DNA of 64,000 bases from Chlorocebus sabaeus (taxonomy: Eukaryota > Chordata > Mammalia > Primates > Cercopithecidae): the NCBI RefSeq assembly GCF_047675955.1, contig NC_132909.1, positions 39,669,931 through 39,733,930 of the forward strand. Direction: 5' to 3'. Each line of letters opens with the position of its first letter. Position 1 is the first letter of the stretch. Under the pieces are notes generated by a model that saw nothing but the letters and a program-made list of their open reading frames with translations, was not told where the DNA came from and made no database searches. The position numbers and the translations under genes were made by a program. This document shows, in pieces, positions 20,781-35,025 of the stretch.

Positions 20781-22654
20781 ATTTTGGGTAATGCTTGTCT
20801 CTGATGTCATCCACATAACTCACCAAAATCGGAGGTGAGCCCCACTGTGCTCCAAAGATGTCCTCTTATGGTATTAATCCTGACAGATGTAACCTGAACA
20901 TCCCTTTGGGTCCCAGGTAGCACTGATTTTCCCATTTTGGGGAGAATATGATTTTTCATCTCTTGCTTGAGCCCATGGATATTTCTGCATCACCAAAACC
21001 ATAAATATCATTAGGACAGACACCACACTTCATTCCATTTCTATATGGGACAAGATAAACTGAATATGAAGGAATAGCATTTTAAAAATCCCTCCCTACT
21101 CCTCACTTTTTAAAATTGAAATAACTTGGTGAAGGGTGCTGGGAAGAATACTTCTAAAACTAAGCTTAAGTATGTTTTTTGAAAAGCTAAATCTTAAAGT
21201 ATTCTACAAATAACAGAGTTTTTTTGCCTCACTGTGACCCAAGCATGTGTGCATTTAGAAGTCTAATTACAAGTGACTCATAAATATGTCTTACCAGATA
21301 ATTACCATGTTGTGAATACCCAAAATTGGAATCAATAGTATGTTCAGAAACAATTTGGTGACAAGTATATATGAGGCAACTTTTGGATAAGCCACTCATA
21401 GCTACTTATTTTGGAGAGTGCTGGATAGTGGTGACCACACATACTATCTGTTGGGTGATGTAAGTTTTCCTAAATATTTGTGTATTTGCACTGTTATGGT
21501 GCTGCTTCCTCAAGGCCCTGGTGTGTTACATTTTCTATGCTTTGGAGTATGGGCATGTCTTACATATGGCTGCCTCCTGGATATGTTAGACCGTCTATTG
21601 TGGTAAGATTAAGTGAATGAAAGTTGAATATATTTGCTGTGAAGGCCATGAGGAAATTAATAAAATAAGTTAATAAAGAAATACATGTTTGAAATTTGAG
21701 TTTACTTCAGAGAAATTAAAAATTGTATCTGGTAATACAGGCCATGTGATGTGTCTTACGGTTTTCTGTAGTATGCCTATTCTTTGCATGCCCAAAGCCA
21801 GTGTCATGTTGCTAAGAATGTGAGATCAGGATATATGCTGTAAAATTCCTCTTTCCTCAGGAAAGTGGATGCTGTGCCTTGGAATGAGAGAGTGTGTATG
21901 CATGTTTGGTCTTTTTGTAACAATAAGTGCTGAAAACCGTGTAGTCACTCATCTTCTCAGTTTCTCATTGATTTGGCTTATTTTTTAAGCGGCTCCAGAT
22001 GTAGATGCGGTGAGCATGGTGGTCTGTGTTCTGAAGCTTTGTGCCTTTGTTACTCTGTTCTGCACTGGACAGTGGATACTGTGCGGTCATGTGTTTGTTT
22101 TGTGTTATGCTAAGAGAAAGGGAGAAGTATCAGTGAATTGGAGAGGTGGAGTGGTTAACAGTGGTCAAATTCTTTTGTTTAGAGATTATTATTTATTTCG
22201 CTATTATCTTTACAGTAAATGGAATTTTGTAAGGGTGCCGTTTGCACAGCTTGTTTCTGGGAAGTCTGATAGTAGCTAGGGCTGTCTCTGGTGTCTCTTC
22301 AGAAAATTAAATAAAAAGAAATACACTCATAAACACCAGAAACTAACAATGAATCTGTCTAGAATACTTTTAAATAAGTTTAACCTACAGTATTCAAGTT
22401 GCAGACAAACTTTGGTGAAAACCATTTCTTAGCCAGGTTTGTCTGTATTTGCATTAAATCATATACACCAGAAGTTAAACCTTTCTGTTTCTCTTCTACC
22501 TGTGCTAGACCTATTAATAGATAGGAATCCAGTCTGGTAAGTCAATAATCAAAAGTTGTACTTTAATTTTCACCCTTTGTTGGTTGTTAGCTTTTTTACA
22601 TAGAAACACACTCAGCATGATGGCAGTAAGAGCAGAAGTCATAAGATCTACAAC
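20781..22654. other. No gene recognised
   Basis: About 1.9 kb. The longest frame (22010-22279, plus) has no recognisable domain and no supporting splice or promoter context, so I did not call it. Confidence 0.5.
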
Positions 22655-22862
22655 TATTGAGCACTAGCTACTGGCATCCTAATTGTTTTTTTACGCATCA
22701 CCTTTTTCATTCATTACAATTCTATGACAGTGGGATGTAGATGTAATTATTATCCTCAGGATTCACGTGAGAAAATAGAGATCCAGAGAGACGGCCAGCT
22801 ATTAGAACTCAAACTATTAAGTTTGTTTCCAGGGCTGTGCTTCTGACCCCTGCCAGACTACT
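22655..22862 (+). mobile_element. MIR SINE
   Basis: The conserved MIR core is visible: tattatcctcaggattcac, gagaaaatagagatccagag, then a cagctattagaactcaaact and ctgtgcttctgacccctgcc tail in the expected order. It is a diverged tRNA-derived SINE fossil. Confidence 0.75.
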
Positions 22863-25298
22863 TACCATAGAGACATGATTCGTTCACCAAAAAATACTAA
22901 CTGAAAACCTCCTGTGTGCAGAGTTCTCCCCATTAGGCACATCAAGGGAAAAGATGGGCACACCATGGAAAAAGTATAAGTGTGCCAGGACAGGGTTCTG
23001 GTTTCCAGAAATAAATCACAGCTTACCTATTCAATGGCTCATTTTAACTAATATTTGATGACATAAGTTAGACTTTCCCTTGTGTGATGATCAGGAATGG
23101 AGACTGGTGTTCTGTGGACTGAGGGGCTTGCAGAGGTCGTGTTAGTACATGAACTGACTGACTTGGATTTGTGTGGCCTTAAAGAGGGGGAGTTCAACAA
23201 GACACTAAAGCAGAATGCTGGCAGACTGACACCCACTGGGAAAGTAGAGTGAAACCCTGAATAAAGCCTATCAAGGATCAAATTTTTATATGTTCTCATT
23301 GGAAAGGATAGTGTGTGAAAAACAGGTGGTCTTTCACATGGGGGGAAATATTCCAGAAGTGAAAAAGGGTGGGCTCTGCGATTCTGCTGGTCTTCTGTGT
23401 GGTGGGTAGTGGGGGACTCTCTTATCTCTTGAAACCGTTTCTGCGGACACCCACTTTTAACCTCACTGAAAGTGCTGAGCCCTGTTCAAGAACTCATATG
23501 AAACCTACTTTTGAAGAGACTTGAAACTGTAAACTCATAAGTGTTTGGGAAATTTAGTTTTGCTTTGGGTAGGGCCAATGCCTTGAGAACAGGCCGATTG
23601 GTTTGTTATAATAGGTTATTGTTACTTTACATATTATAGAAACTCAAGATTTTGCCTCAGAATTTGCATTGGGATGATTCTAAGAAGTTCATAACACGTG
23701 ATATGAGCCAAGTAAAGGCAACATTTGAATTGACTTGACTACTAATCTAATCTAAAGATTTGTCCAAGATCAACTGTGATAGCCTCTGGGAGGTATTATT
23801 TCTTTGTTGTTTTGCTTTTTAAGCTGGAGGAGCAACATGTACTGGAGGACAGCGAGAGGAAGACCTGTGTGTTTTGAGTGTGTTTGAGATGGGGTCACCA
23901 GCGTGCCTAGATTCTTTTATGCGGGTGCCTGAGCAAGTTATGAAATTGGCAAATCTTGCATTGTGATAGGCACTTGAGGGTCTGTTTCCTGTTTCTTCCT
24001 ATCTGTGGATAAGGACTATTTTGAAACCAGGAATACAGAATTGAAGTCATGCATGCTACAGCTCAATTTTAACTGACTTATCTTCTGTATTTACTACTAG
24101 TATTATTATTATCATTGTTATTTTTCTCATGACATTGGGAGAGTTTCAGCAAAACAATAGTGGAAAGCAATCTGGATGAGTAGACCAGAATTCTGGCTCC
24201 TTTCTTTTCTCATCTGCTGAATATTGCTTTCAGGAAGCTTGCATTGGGAATAATTTTTTGACATCCAAACCTAGTCCCAGGCTCTAAAACTGCAAAGATG
24301 GATATAATATGGTTCTAGTTCTAAAATTCACCAGTGCCTCACAACCAGCAAGAACAAGTGGAGAACTGGCAAGTGAGAAGCTGCAGTGGAAATAAAAGGT
24401 GATACCCTCAAATGTACAGGTTTTTCATGTGTAGAAGATGATTGTGGGAAAGAAGAAATGTAAATTCAGGCAAAAAAGCAGTTTAAGTACAGGACTTGAA
24501 GTATTAAAACATGAGGCTTGAGGACAGGGTAGGACAAGAAGTAGAGTGTGACAAGAGAATATAGTTTGGGAGTGTTGTGTGGAGATGGCATGGTAAGAGA
24601 TATTGGCCTTAGGAAAATGGATGGGAGCTCAGCTGTGTAGGCTGTTACAAGCCATCAAATGTTTTGGAGCAGGGCTGTAATGTGAGCAGCTCTGTGTTTC
24701 TGAGAGAACACTGCTAACCTTTTAGAAAGTTTAAGCTTGAAAAAAGACAATGTGTTCAGCAAAGTGCAGTACAAACTTGTACTTTGGTACCCTTTTTGAA
24801 AGACTACATTTTCCCTTTTTTAAAAGACTTTTCAGCCCAGAATATATGGGCTGCCTTCCTACACATGGTTAAATAATAATAGAAAGGTGAGAACATTTAT
24901 TTTCCACAAATCAAATTCAATTAGACAATGTTTAAACTTCCCTAATTGTGTTTACTAATTGGTACTTATTTAAACTCCTTAGAGAGTAGACATCTTTAGA
25001 AGGGAGGGACTTCCTTTCTCTCAAAAACACTGAATATGAACACTAGGAGCTGAATGGAGATATGTGTAAAATAATTTTGAACAAAATGATTACTATAACG
25101 GGGATACCAAAAACTTACACAAATCAGTAAAAAGTTAAATAATTCAGTAGCAAAGTAAGCAGAAGATCTTACTAGATAATTCAAAAAGTAGTACACTAAA
25201 CATATATAAAACCAAGTTACCTAGTTACTAAAATGTGTATTAAAATAATGAGATGCCAGTTTTTCACACATTAAAAAGGAATTTATCTGTAATTGGAA
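22863..25298. other. No gene recognised
   Basis: About 2.4 kb with no gene. A weakly repeat-like stretch lies at 24490-24720. The sequence becomes AT-rich toward the L1 insertion. Confidence 0.45.
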
Positions 25299-27739
25299 TT
25301 TTTAAAAATTTTTTTATTAAACTTTAATTTCTAGGGTACATGTGCACAGCGTGCAGATTTGTTACATATGTATACATGGGCCATGTTGGTGTGCTACACC
25401 CATTAACTCATCATTTACATTAGGTATTTCTCCTAATGCTGTCCCTCCCCCCGCCTTCCACCCGATGACAGGCCCTGGTGTGTGATGTTTCCCACCCTGT
25501 GTCCAAGTGTTCTCATTGTTCAATTCCCACCAATGAGTGAGAACATGCAGTGTTTGGTTTTCTGTCCTAGTGAGTTTGCTCAGAATGATGGTTTCTGGCT
25601 TCATCCATGTCCCTACAAAGTACATGAACTCATCATTTTTTTATGGTTGCATAGTATTCCACAGTATATATGTGCCACATATTCTTAATCCAGTCTATCA
25701 TTGATGAATATTTGGAATGTTTCCAAGTCTTTGCTATTGTAAATAGTGCCATGATAAACATACATGTGCATGTGTCTTTATAGCAGCATGATTTATAATC
25801 CTTTAGGTATATATCTAGTAATGGGATGGCTGGATCAAATGGTATTTCTAGTTCTAGAACCTTGAGGAATCGCCACACTGTCTTCCACAATGGTTGAACT
25901 AGTTTACAGTCCCATCAACAGTGTAAAAGTATTCCTATTTCTCCACATCCGCTCCAGCACCTGTTGTTTCATGACTTTTTAATGATCGCCATTCTAACTG
26001 GTATGAGATGGTATCTCATTTGGTTTTGGTTTGCATTTCTCTGGTGACCAGTGATGATGAGCATTTTTTCATGTGTCTATTGGCTGAATAAGTGTCTTCT
26101 TTTGAGAAGTGTCTGTTCATATCCTTTGCCCACTTTTTCATGGGGTTGATTTTTTCTTGCAAATTTGTTCTTTGTAGATGCTGGACATTAGCCCTTTGTC
26201 AGATGGGTAGATTGCAAACATTTTCTCCCATTCTGTAGGCTGCCTGTTCACTCTGATGGTAATTTATTTTGCTGTGCAGAAGCTCTTTAGTTAAATTAGA
26301 CCCCATTTGTCTATTTTGGCTTTTGTTGCCATTGCACTTGGTGTTTTAGTGATGAAGTCCTTGCCCATGCCTATGTCCTGAATGGTATTACCTAGGTTTT
26401 CTTCTAGGGTTTTTATGGTTTTAGATCTAACATTTAAATCTTTAATCCATTTTGAATTACTTTTTCTATAAGGTGTAAGGAAGGGATCCAGTTTCAGCTT
26501 TCTATATATGGCTAGCCAGTTTTCCCAGCATCATTTATTAAATAGGAAATCCTTTCCCTGTTTCTTGTTTTTGTTAGGTTTGTCAAAGATCAGATGGTTG
26601 TACATGCGTGGTGTTATTTCTGAGGGCTCTGTTCTGTTCCATTGGTCTATATCTCTGTTTTGGTACCTGTCTCATGCTGTTTTGGTTACTATAGCCTTGT
26701 AGTATAGTTTGAAGTCAGGTAACATGATGCCTCCAGCTTTGTTCTTTTGGCTTAGGGTTCTCTTGGCAATGCAGGCTCCTTTATGGTTGTGTATGAACTT
26801 TAAAGCAGTTTTCTCCAATTCTATGAAGAAAGTCATTGGTAGCTTAATGGGGATGGCATTGAATCTATATATTACTTTGGGCAGTATGGCCATTTTTATG
26901 ATATTTATTCTTCCTATCCATGAGCATGGAATATTCTTCCATTTGTTTGTGTCCTCTTTTATTTCGTTGAGCAGTGGCTTGTAGTTCTCCTTGAAGAGGT
27001 CCTTCACATCCCTTCTAAGTTGGATTTCTAGTTATTTTATTCCCTTTGAAGCAATTGTGAATGGGACTTCACTCACGATTTGGCTGTCTGTTATTGGTGT
27101 CTAGGAATGCTTGTGAGTTTTGCACATTTATTTTGTATCCTGAGACTTTGCTGAAATTGCTTATCAGCTTTACTAGAGTTTGGGCTGAGACAATGGAGTT
27201 TTCTAAATATACAATCATGTCATCTGCAAACAGGAACAATTTGACTTCCTCCTTTTCTAATTGAATACCCTTTATTTCTTTCTCCTGCCTGATTGCCCTG
27301 GCCAGAACTTCCAACACTATGTTGAATAGGAGTGGTGAGAGAGGGCATCCCTGTCTTGTGCCAGTTTTCAAAGGGACTCCTTCCAGTGTTTGTCCATTTA
27401 GTATGATATTGGCTGTGGGTTTGTCATAAATAACTCTTATTTTGAGATACGTCCCATCAATACGTAGTTTACAATTTTTAGCATGAAGAGGTGTTGAATT
27501 TTGTCAAAGGCCTTTTCTGCATCTATTGAGATAATCATGTGATTTTTGCCTTTGGTTCTGTTTATATGATGGATTACGTTTATTGATTTGCGTATGTTGA
27601 ACCAGCCTTGCATTCCAGGGATGAAGCCAACTTGATCCGGGTGGATAAGCTTTTTGATGTGCTGCTGGATTTGATATGCTAGTATTTTATTGAGGATTTC
27701 TGCATTGATATTCATCAGGGATATTTGTCTAAAATTCTC

Positions 27740-27795
<56 letters not shown>

Positions 27796-30700
27796 TCTGC
27801 CAGGCTTTGGTATCAGGATGATGCTGGCCTCATAAATGAGTTAGGGAGGATTCTCTTTCTCTATTTATTGGAATGGTTTTAGAAGGAATGATACCAGTTC
27901 CTCTTTGTACCTCTGGTAGAATTTGGGTGTGAATTTATCTGGTCTTGGACTTTTTTTGGTTGGTAGGCTATTAATTACTGCCTCAACTTCAGAGCCTGTT
28001 ATTTGTCTATTCAGGGATTCAACTTCTTCCTGGTTTAGACTTTGGAGGGTGTATGTGTCCATGAACTTATCAATTTCTTCTAGATTTTCTAGTTTATTTG
28101 CATAGAAGTGTTTATAGTATTCTGTGATGATAGTTTGTATTTCTGTGGGATCAGTGGTGATATCCCCTTTATCATTTTTTATTGCATCTATTTGATTTTT
28201 CTCTTTTCTTCTTTATTAGTCTTGCTAGCTGTCTATCAATTTTGTTGATCTTTTCAAAAAAACAGCTCCTGGATACATTGATTTTTTGAAGGGTTTTTTG
28301 TGTCTCTATCTCCTTCAGTTCTGCTCTGATCTTAGTTATTTCTTGCCTTCTGCTAGCTTTTGAATGTGTTTGCTCTTGCTTCTCTAGTTCTTTTAATTGT
28401 GACGTCAGGGTGTCAATTTCAGATCTTTCCTGCTTTCTCTTGTGGGCATTTAATGCTATAAATTTCTGTCTACACCCTCCTTTAAATGTGTCCCAGAGAT
28501 TCTGGTATGTTGTGTCTTTGTTCTCATTGGTTTCAAAGAACATCTTTATTGCTGCCTTCATTTCATTGTTTACCCAGTAGCATTCAGGAGTAGGTTGTTC
28601 AGTTTCCATGTAGTTGTGAGGTTCTGAGTACATTTCTTAATCCTGAGTTCTAATTTGATTGCACTGTGGTCTGTGGTTTGTTATAATTTCTGTTCTTTTA
28701 CATTTGCTGAGGAGGGAGTGCTTTACTTCCAACTATGTTGTTGATTTTGGAATAAGTGTGATGTGGTGCTGAGAAGAATGTATATTCTGTTTATTTGGGG
28801 TGGAGAGTTCTGTAGATGTCTGTTAGGTCCGCTTGGTGCAGAGCTGAGTTCAAGTCCTGGATATCCTTGTTAACTTTCTGTCTTGTTATCTGATGTTGAC
28901 AGTGGTGTGTTAAAGTCTCCCCTTATTCTGTGAGAGTCTACATCTATTTGTAGGTCTCTAAAACTTGCTTTATGAATCTGGGTGCTCCTGTATTGGGTGC
29001 ATATATATTTAGGATAGTTAGCTCTTCTTGTTGAATTGATCCCTTTACCATTATGTAATGGCGTTCTTTGACTCTTTCGATCTTTGTTGGTTTAAAGTCT
29101 GTTTTATCCGAGAGTAGGATTGCAACCCCTGCTTTTTTTGTTTTCCATTTGCTTGGTAGATCTTCCTCCATCCCTTTATTGTGAGCCTATGTGTGTCTCT
29201 GCACGTGAGATGCATCTCCTGAATACAGCACACTGATGGGTCTTGACTCGTTATCCAATTTGCCAGTCTGTGTCTTTTAATTGGGGCATTTATTTAGCCC
29301 ATTTACATTTAAGGTTAATATTCTTAAGTGTGAATTTGATCCTGCCATTATGATGTTAGCTGGTTATTTTGCTTGTTAGTTGATGCAGTTTCTTCCTAGC
29401 ATTGATCGTCTTTATGATTTGGCATGTTTTTGCAGTGGCTGGTACCTGTTGTTCCTTTCCATGTTTAGTGCTTCCTTCAGGAGCTCTTGCAAGGCAGGTC
29501 TAGTGGTGACAAAATCTCTCAGCATTTGCTTGTCTGTAAAGGACATTATTTCTCCTTCTCTTAGAAAGCTTAGTTTGGCTGGATATGAAATTCTGGGTTG
29601 AAAATTTTTTCCTTTAAGAATGTTGAATATTGGCCCTCTCTTCTGGTTTGTAGAGTTTCTGCTGAGAGATCCGCTGTTAGTCTGATGGGCTTCCCTTTGT
29701 GGGTAACCCAATCTTTCTCTCTGGCTGCCCTTAACATTTTTTCCTTCATTTCAACCTTGGTGAATCTGACAATTATGTGTCTTGGGGTTGCTCTTGCTCT
29801 TCTTGAGCAGTATCTTTGTGGTGTTCTCTGTATTTCCTGAATTTGAATGTTGGCCTGACTTGTTAGGTTGGGGAAATTCTCCCGGAGAGTATTCTGAAGA
29901 GTGTTTTCCAACTTGGTTCCATTCACCCCCTCACTTTCAGGTACACCAATCTGATGTAGATTTGGTCTTTTCACATAGCCCCATATTTCTTGGAGGCTTT
30001 GTTCATTTCTTTTTACTCTTTTTTCTCTAAATTTCTCTTCTTGCTTCATTTCATTCATTTGATCTTCAATCACTGATACCCTTTTTTCCACTTGATCGAA
30101 TTGGCTACTGAAGCTTGTGTGTGCATCACGTAGTTCTCATGCCATGGTTTTCAGCTCCATCAGGTCATTTAAGGTCTTCTTTATGCTGTTTATTCTAGTT
30201 AGCCATTCATCTAATCTTTTTTCAAGGTTTTTAGCTTCTTTGCAATGGATTCGCACATCCTCCTTTAGCTTGGAGAAGTTTGTTATTACCGATCGATCTT
30301 CTGAAGCCTACTTCTGTCAACTTGTCAAAGTCATTCTCCGTCCAGCTGTGTTCTGTTGCTGGCAAGGAGCTGCATTCCTTTGGAGAAGAGGCACTCTGAT
30401 TGTTAGAATTTTCAACTTTTCCGCTCTAGTTTCTCCCCATCTTTGTGGTTTTATCTACCTTTGGTCTTTGATGATGGCGACCTACAGATGGGGTTTTGGT
30501 GTGGATGTCCTTTTTGTTGATGTTGATGCTATTCCTTTCTGTTTGTGAGTTTTCCTTCTAATAGTCAGGACCCTCAGCTGCAGGTCTGTTGGGGTTTGCT
30601 GGGGGTCCACTCCAGACCCTGTTTGTCTGGGTATCACCAGCGGAGGCTGCAGAACAGCAAATATTGCAGAACAGCAAATGTTGCTGCCTGATCCTTCCTT

Positions 30701-31350
30701 TGGAAGCTTCGTCTCAGAGGGGTACCAGGCTGTATGAGGTGTCAGTCGCTCCTACTGGGAGTTGTCTCCCAGTTAGGCTACTTGTGGGTCAGGGAGCCAC
30801 TTGAAGAGGCAGTCTGTCCATTTTCAGATCTCAACTCTGTGCTGGGAGAACCACTACTCTCTTCAAAGCTGTCAGACAGGGATGTTTAAGTCTGCGGAAG
30901 TTTCTGCTGCCTTTTGTTCAGCTATGCCCTGCCCCCAGAGGTGGAGTCTACAAAGGCAGTCAGTCCTCCTTGAGCTGCAGTGGGCTCCACCCATTTCGAG
31001 CTTCCCAGTCACTTTATCTAGTCAAGCCTCAGTAATAGTGCATGCCCCTCCCGCAGCCTCGCTGCCACCTTTCAGTTCGATCTCATACTGCTGTGCTAGC
31101 AGTGAGCAAAGCTCCATGGGCATGGGACCCTCAGGACCAAGCACATGATATAATCTCCTGGTGTGCCATTTGCTAAGATCACCCTGCTTCAGCTCACACT
31201 CCATGGACTGCACCCACTGTTCAAAAAGTCCCAGTGAGATGAACCCAGTACCTCAGTTGGAAATGCAGAAATCACCTGTCTTCTGCATCACTCATGCTGG
31301 GAGCTATAGACTGGAGCTGTTCCTATTCAGCCATCTTGAAACCCCAGAAA
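25299..31350 (-). mobile_element. Full-length L1PA LINE, inactive
   Basis: About 6.05 kb on the minus strand. The oligo-T and 3' UTR are at 25299-25640; ORF2 lies at about 25640-29340; ORF1 at about 29410-30440; a ~900-bp 5' UTR ends at ctgttcctattcagccatct near 31345. ORF2 pieces are recognisable: the reverse-transcriptase FADDM motif in the frame 27069-27371, and the endonuclease-type CIQEMHLTCRDTHRL start at 29233. An ORF1 piece (EEKFREKRVKRNEQSLQEIW) lies in 29570-30091. Frameshifts and stops break every frame, and a (TG)n run sits within ORF2. AT-rich flanks aatttttaaaaat and attttttaaaat may be the target duplication. Confidence 0.93.
27742..27794. repeat. (TG)26 microsatellite inside L1 ORF2
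   Basis: An uninterrupted TG run of about 26 units lies between aaaattctct and tctctgccaggctttgg. Related L1 elements have a short T-run with one or two TG at this site, so the repeat grew after insertion. Confidence 0.95.
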
Positions 31351-31490
31351 ATATTTTTTAAAATAACATGTTCCACTGAACTCCTGGCAGATTTTGCACT
31401 GTGCATCAGCAGCCTTTAAAATGTGCTACAATTCTTAATATAGCAATTTTAACTAATATATTAATTTTGACATAATGAAGTAGAATCGCT

Positions 31491-32097
31491 TGTCTGGGGT
31501 AAATACCTGAGGTTCACCATCTCATACCAAGGAAATCAAGTACATGGACACACAAAAACTTGGTTTAGGAGCAGATATTTAATAGGCAAAAGAAAGAGAA
31601 AGGAGAATAGCTCTCTCTCCTGAGAAAGAGTGGGACTTCCATGTTGCAGAGAAGTGCATTGGATTTTACAGACTGCCTTCAGGAGGCAGTGTCTGATTTA
31701 CATAGGGCCAAAGATTGGCTGGATCAGTTATGGATGTTTACACAGCTCACAAGGAAGCTGGCTTCCCCACCCTAATCTTTGATTATGCAAACGGAGCGTT
31801 TGCCAGCACTATGTTGCCTGCTTCTTACTCTACATGTGGTTTACAAAGAAAAGGGAAGATGGAGCCACCATTTTGAACATGTGTAGTTTCCAGGTAGCTC
31901 CTTTTCCTATTGGCAAAGGTGCCGGCATTTATTCATGCAAGCTTACGGCTTGTTTTTCTATGTCTGCAGCTCAATCTTACAGGCTGCTCTTTGTTAAACA
32001 GAAGAGCAGCTTTTTTTTGTGGGCTTTTTATTTATAAAATATGTGGGCTTTTTATTAAAAGGAAAACTTTACCAAGGACTTTTTTTGCCCTCACTCA
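31491..32097 (-). mobile_element. Probable solo LTR, class I ERV, minus strand
   Basis: Read on the minus strand, it ends with a polyadenylation-type ctattaaatatctgctcct, then gtgtgtccatgtacttgat, and finally atttaccccagaca. This is the R-U5 layout of a gammaretrovirus-like LTR. The 5' edge near 32097 (tgagtgagggc on the minus strand) is approximate and I found no clear target duplication. Family not named. Confidence 0.6.
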
Positions 32098-32221
32098 CTA
32101 GTGGCCTAAATAATTATTTTTAACTCCTGTATCAATAATAGTTAATGTCATGGGAAACATTTATAATGTATTTGTATGTATGAATAAGCAAGATAGCAAG
32201 CTCTAACTAGTGGTTGATTTT

Positions 32222-32400
32222 AATTTATTTATACAAATGTGTTGGGTACAAGCATAATTTAGTTACATGCATAGACTGCATAGTGGTGAAGTCAGGGCGT
32301 TTATGGTATCCATCATTCAAATAATGTTCATTATAGCTATTAAGTAATTTCTCAGCATCCACCCCCACCCTACCTTCTCACCCTTTCATGTCAGGTGTGC
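32222..32400 (-). mobile_element. L1M 3'-end fragment, minus strand
   Basis: The words gtgttgggtacaagcataatt, agttacatgcatagactgc, gtggtgaagtcagggcgttt and atggtatccatcattcaaat follow the 3' end of old L1M elements, reversed. Confidence 0.65.
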
Positions 32401-32514
32401 TGGTCCTCAATGACCAATACACCAAAGGTAAATGTATTGTTTTCTGAGACTTAGAATTAAAAATCAACCAAACAGAAAAGATGACCCCTAAGTCAACAAA
32501 ACATATGTTTTATA

Positions 32515-32586
32515 TCTATATATACACACACACACACATACACAAACAGACGTGTATGTGTGTGTGTGTGTATATATATATATATT
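32515..32586. repeat. Compound (CA)/(TG)/(TA) microsatellite
   Basis: cacacacacacaca, then tgtgtgtgtgtg, then tatatatata, forming a short self-complementary AT/GT patch. Confidence 0.9.
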
Positions 32587-33290
32587 TCTTTATACTGAAG
32601 AAACTTATACAGAGTCTTTCCCATTGCACAAACCCAAAAGTAAAGCCAAATGGCTCTACATAATAAACGTTATGGTAATAACTTCAAAAAAAAATTCCTC
32701 CAATGAATGTAAATTCAAAAATAAAATGAAACAACTGTTTCTTCAGATGTGCAGAAATCAATATAAAGACACGTAAAGACGCAAGAAACACAGAAAACCA
32801 AGGTTTATGACACTTTCAAAGGAGCATAATAATTCTCCAGTACTCTAAGAAGAAAAATAAATTCATTTAAATGACTTTAAAATAGTTTTAAAAGACTTCA
32901 AAGTATAGATTTTAAAGAAGTTCAAAGAGACACAAGAGAAATCTGAAAACCAATACAACAATAAATAAATAAATGTAGAGTATGAATGGGAAATGTTCCA
33001 AGGAGATAGGTATCTTTTAATAGAAACTGAAACAAAAATTATGGAACTGATTTATTGAGGGAAAAAGAAAATACACTGAAAGATTCAATAACAGACTGAA
33101 ACAAACATAAAAAGAATTTTCAAACCTTTAAACAGGTCTTTTAAAATAATATAGTCAGACAAAAATAAGGAGAAAAGAATAAAAAAGAATGAACAAAGAC
33201 TTTGAGATGTTTCTGACCACATAAAGTGACTAAACTTCAAAATTATCAGTTTTTCTGAGAAAGAAAAAACATCAAAAAGTTTAGAAAACC

Positions 33291-33446
33291 CTGAGGAGTT
33301 GATGGATGCTGACGAGTTGATGGGTGCAGCACACCAACATGGCACAAGCATACATATGTAACAAACCTGCACGTTGTGCACATGTACCCTAGAACTTAAA
33401 GTATAATAATAAAAAAAAAAAGTAAAAATAAAAAAATAAAAAAAAA
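33291..33446 (+). mobile_element. 5'-truncated young L1 3' end
   Basis: ggtgcagcacaccaacatgg to gtaccctagaacttaaag with a long A-rich tail is the terminal ~120 bp of a primate L1PA. It is flanked by agaaaacc on both sides (ending 33290; starting 33447), a clean target duplication, and sits inside L1M ORF1. Confidence 0.9.
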
Positions 33447-34140
33447 AGAAAACCTATTTAAGAAAACGATTGATGAAAACTTCCCAACTCTAGCAATTGA
33501 ATTAGACATACCCATACAGGAAACTCAGCAAACAAAATACAACAAAATACAAACACAATATATTGCAAAACAGACATCATCACGGCACATGATAATCAGA
33601 ATATCTAAAGTCAAAGTAAAGGAAGTAATTCTAAAATAAGCAAAAAAAAAAAAAGCATCTAGTCATTTATAAAGAAAATCACATTAGATTAAAAGCAGAC
33701 TTCTCAGCAGAAACTCTACTGGCCAGAAGAGAATGGGATGGCACTTTTAGAGTGTTGAAAAAAAAAAACTGCCAACCAAAAACTTTACGTCAAGCTAGAA
33801 TAACCGTCACAAGTGAAGAACATAAAGGCTTACCCTGAGAAATAAATGCTGAGGAAACTAACTACCACTAGACTGGGCCTATGAAAGATGTTAAAAAAAA
33901 TTCTAATATAAAAACAAAAGATTGATATTCACCATTATTAAAACACATAAAAGTATAAAACTAACAGGTCTTACAAAAAACAGAAAGTGAAATAAATCAC
34001 AACATGACAGAATTTTATTAAACTACAAAGATAAAAAGAAAAAATAAAACAAGAAAATAATTAACATTATGATACTAACAAAACCTTACATATTAATATT
34101 TACCTTGAATATAAATAAATACTTCATTGAAATGTATAGA

Positions 34141-34447
34141 CTTGGTTGGGTGCGGTGGCTCATGCCTATAGTCCCAGCACTTTGGGAGGGCAAGGTGGGT
34201 GGGTTATGAGGTTAAGAGATAAAGACCAGCCTGGCGAATATGGTGAAACCTCATGTCTACTGAAAATACAAAAATTAGCTGGGCATGGTGGTGTGTGCCT
34301 GTAGTCCCAGCTACTCAGGAGGCTGAGAAAGGAGATCACTTGAATAGGGGAGGTGGAGGTTGCAGTGAGCAGTGGGAGGAGATTGTGCTACTGCACTCCA
34401 GCTTGGCAATGCAGCAAGACTGCCTCCCCCCCTCCCAAAAAAAAAAT
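34141..34447 (+). mobile_element. Alu, plus strand
   Basis: ttgggtgcggtggctcatgcc to gctactgcactccagcttgg with an A-rich tail. Nested in the L1M. Confidence 0.92.
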
Positions 34448-35025
34448 AGATTTATGAAATGAGTAAGAAAAAATAATCCAACTCTATGTTGCCTACAAAA
34501 ATCTCAGCTTACTTGTAAGAAACATACAGATTAAAGGCGAATGGGGGGAAATATATTAACACAACAGAAACCAAAAGTAAACAGAAATATCTATACTTAC
34601 ATCAAATAAAACAGGCTTTAAATAAAAAGCTGTAACACAAAGGATAAAGAAGATCATCATCCAATAATAAATAAATCATTTCAGCCAAAAGATATAATAA
34701 TTCTAAATGTATATGCACCAAACATCATGGCACCCAGATTTTAAAAAGAAATATTAATAAATCTATACAAAGAGATAGACAGTAATACAGTAATAGTGGA
34801 GAAATTAAACATTCTACTCGCATTTGAGAGACCATTGAGATAGGAAATTTGGCAAATCAACAAAGTATCCCCAAAAATCAAAGTTATATCAACTACCTAC
34901 TTAGACCACAATAGGATAAAACTACAAATCAATATCAAGAAAAATTTCAGAAAGTATAAATTTACAAAGAATTTAAACAAAATACTACTCAACAGTGACT
35001 GTGTAAATGAAGTAATTAAGATGGC

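Noticed and set aside
22010..22279. 89-codon plus-strand frame in the repeat-poor region
   Set aside because: No domain, no promoter or splice context, length within chance expectation.
25633..30091. Many minus-strand frames with reverse-transcriptase or RNA-binding similarity
   Set aside because: They are broken pieces of L1 ORF2 and ORF1 within one inactive L1, not separate genes.
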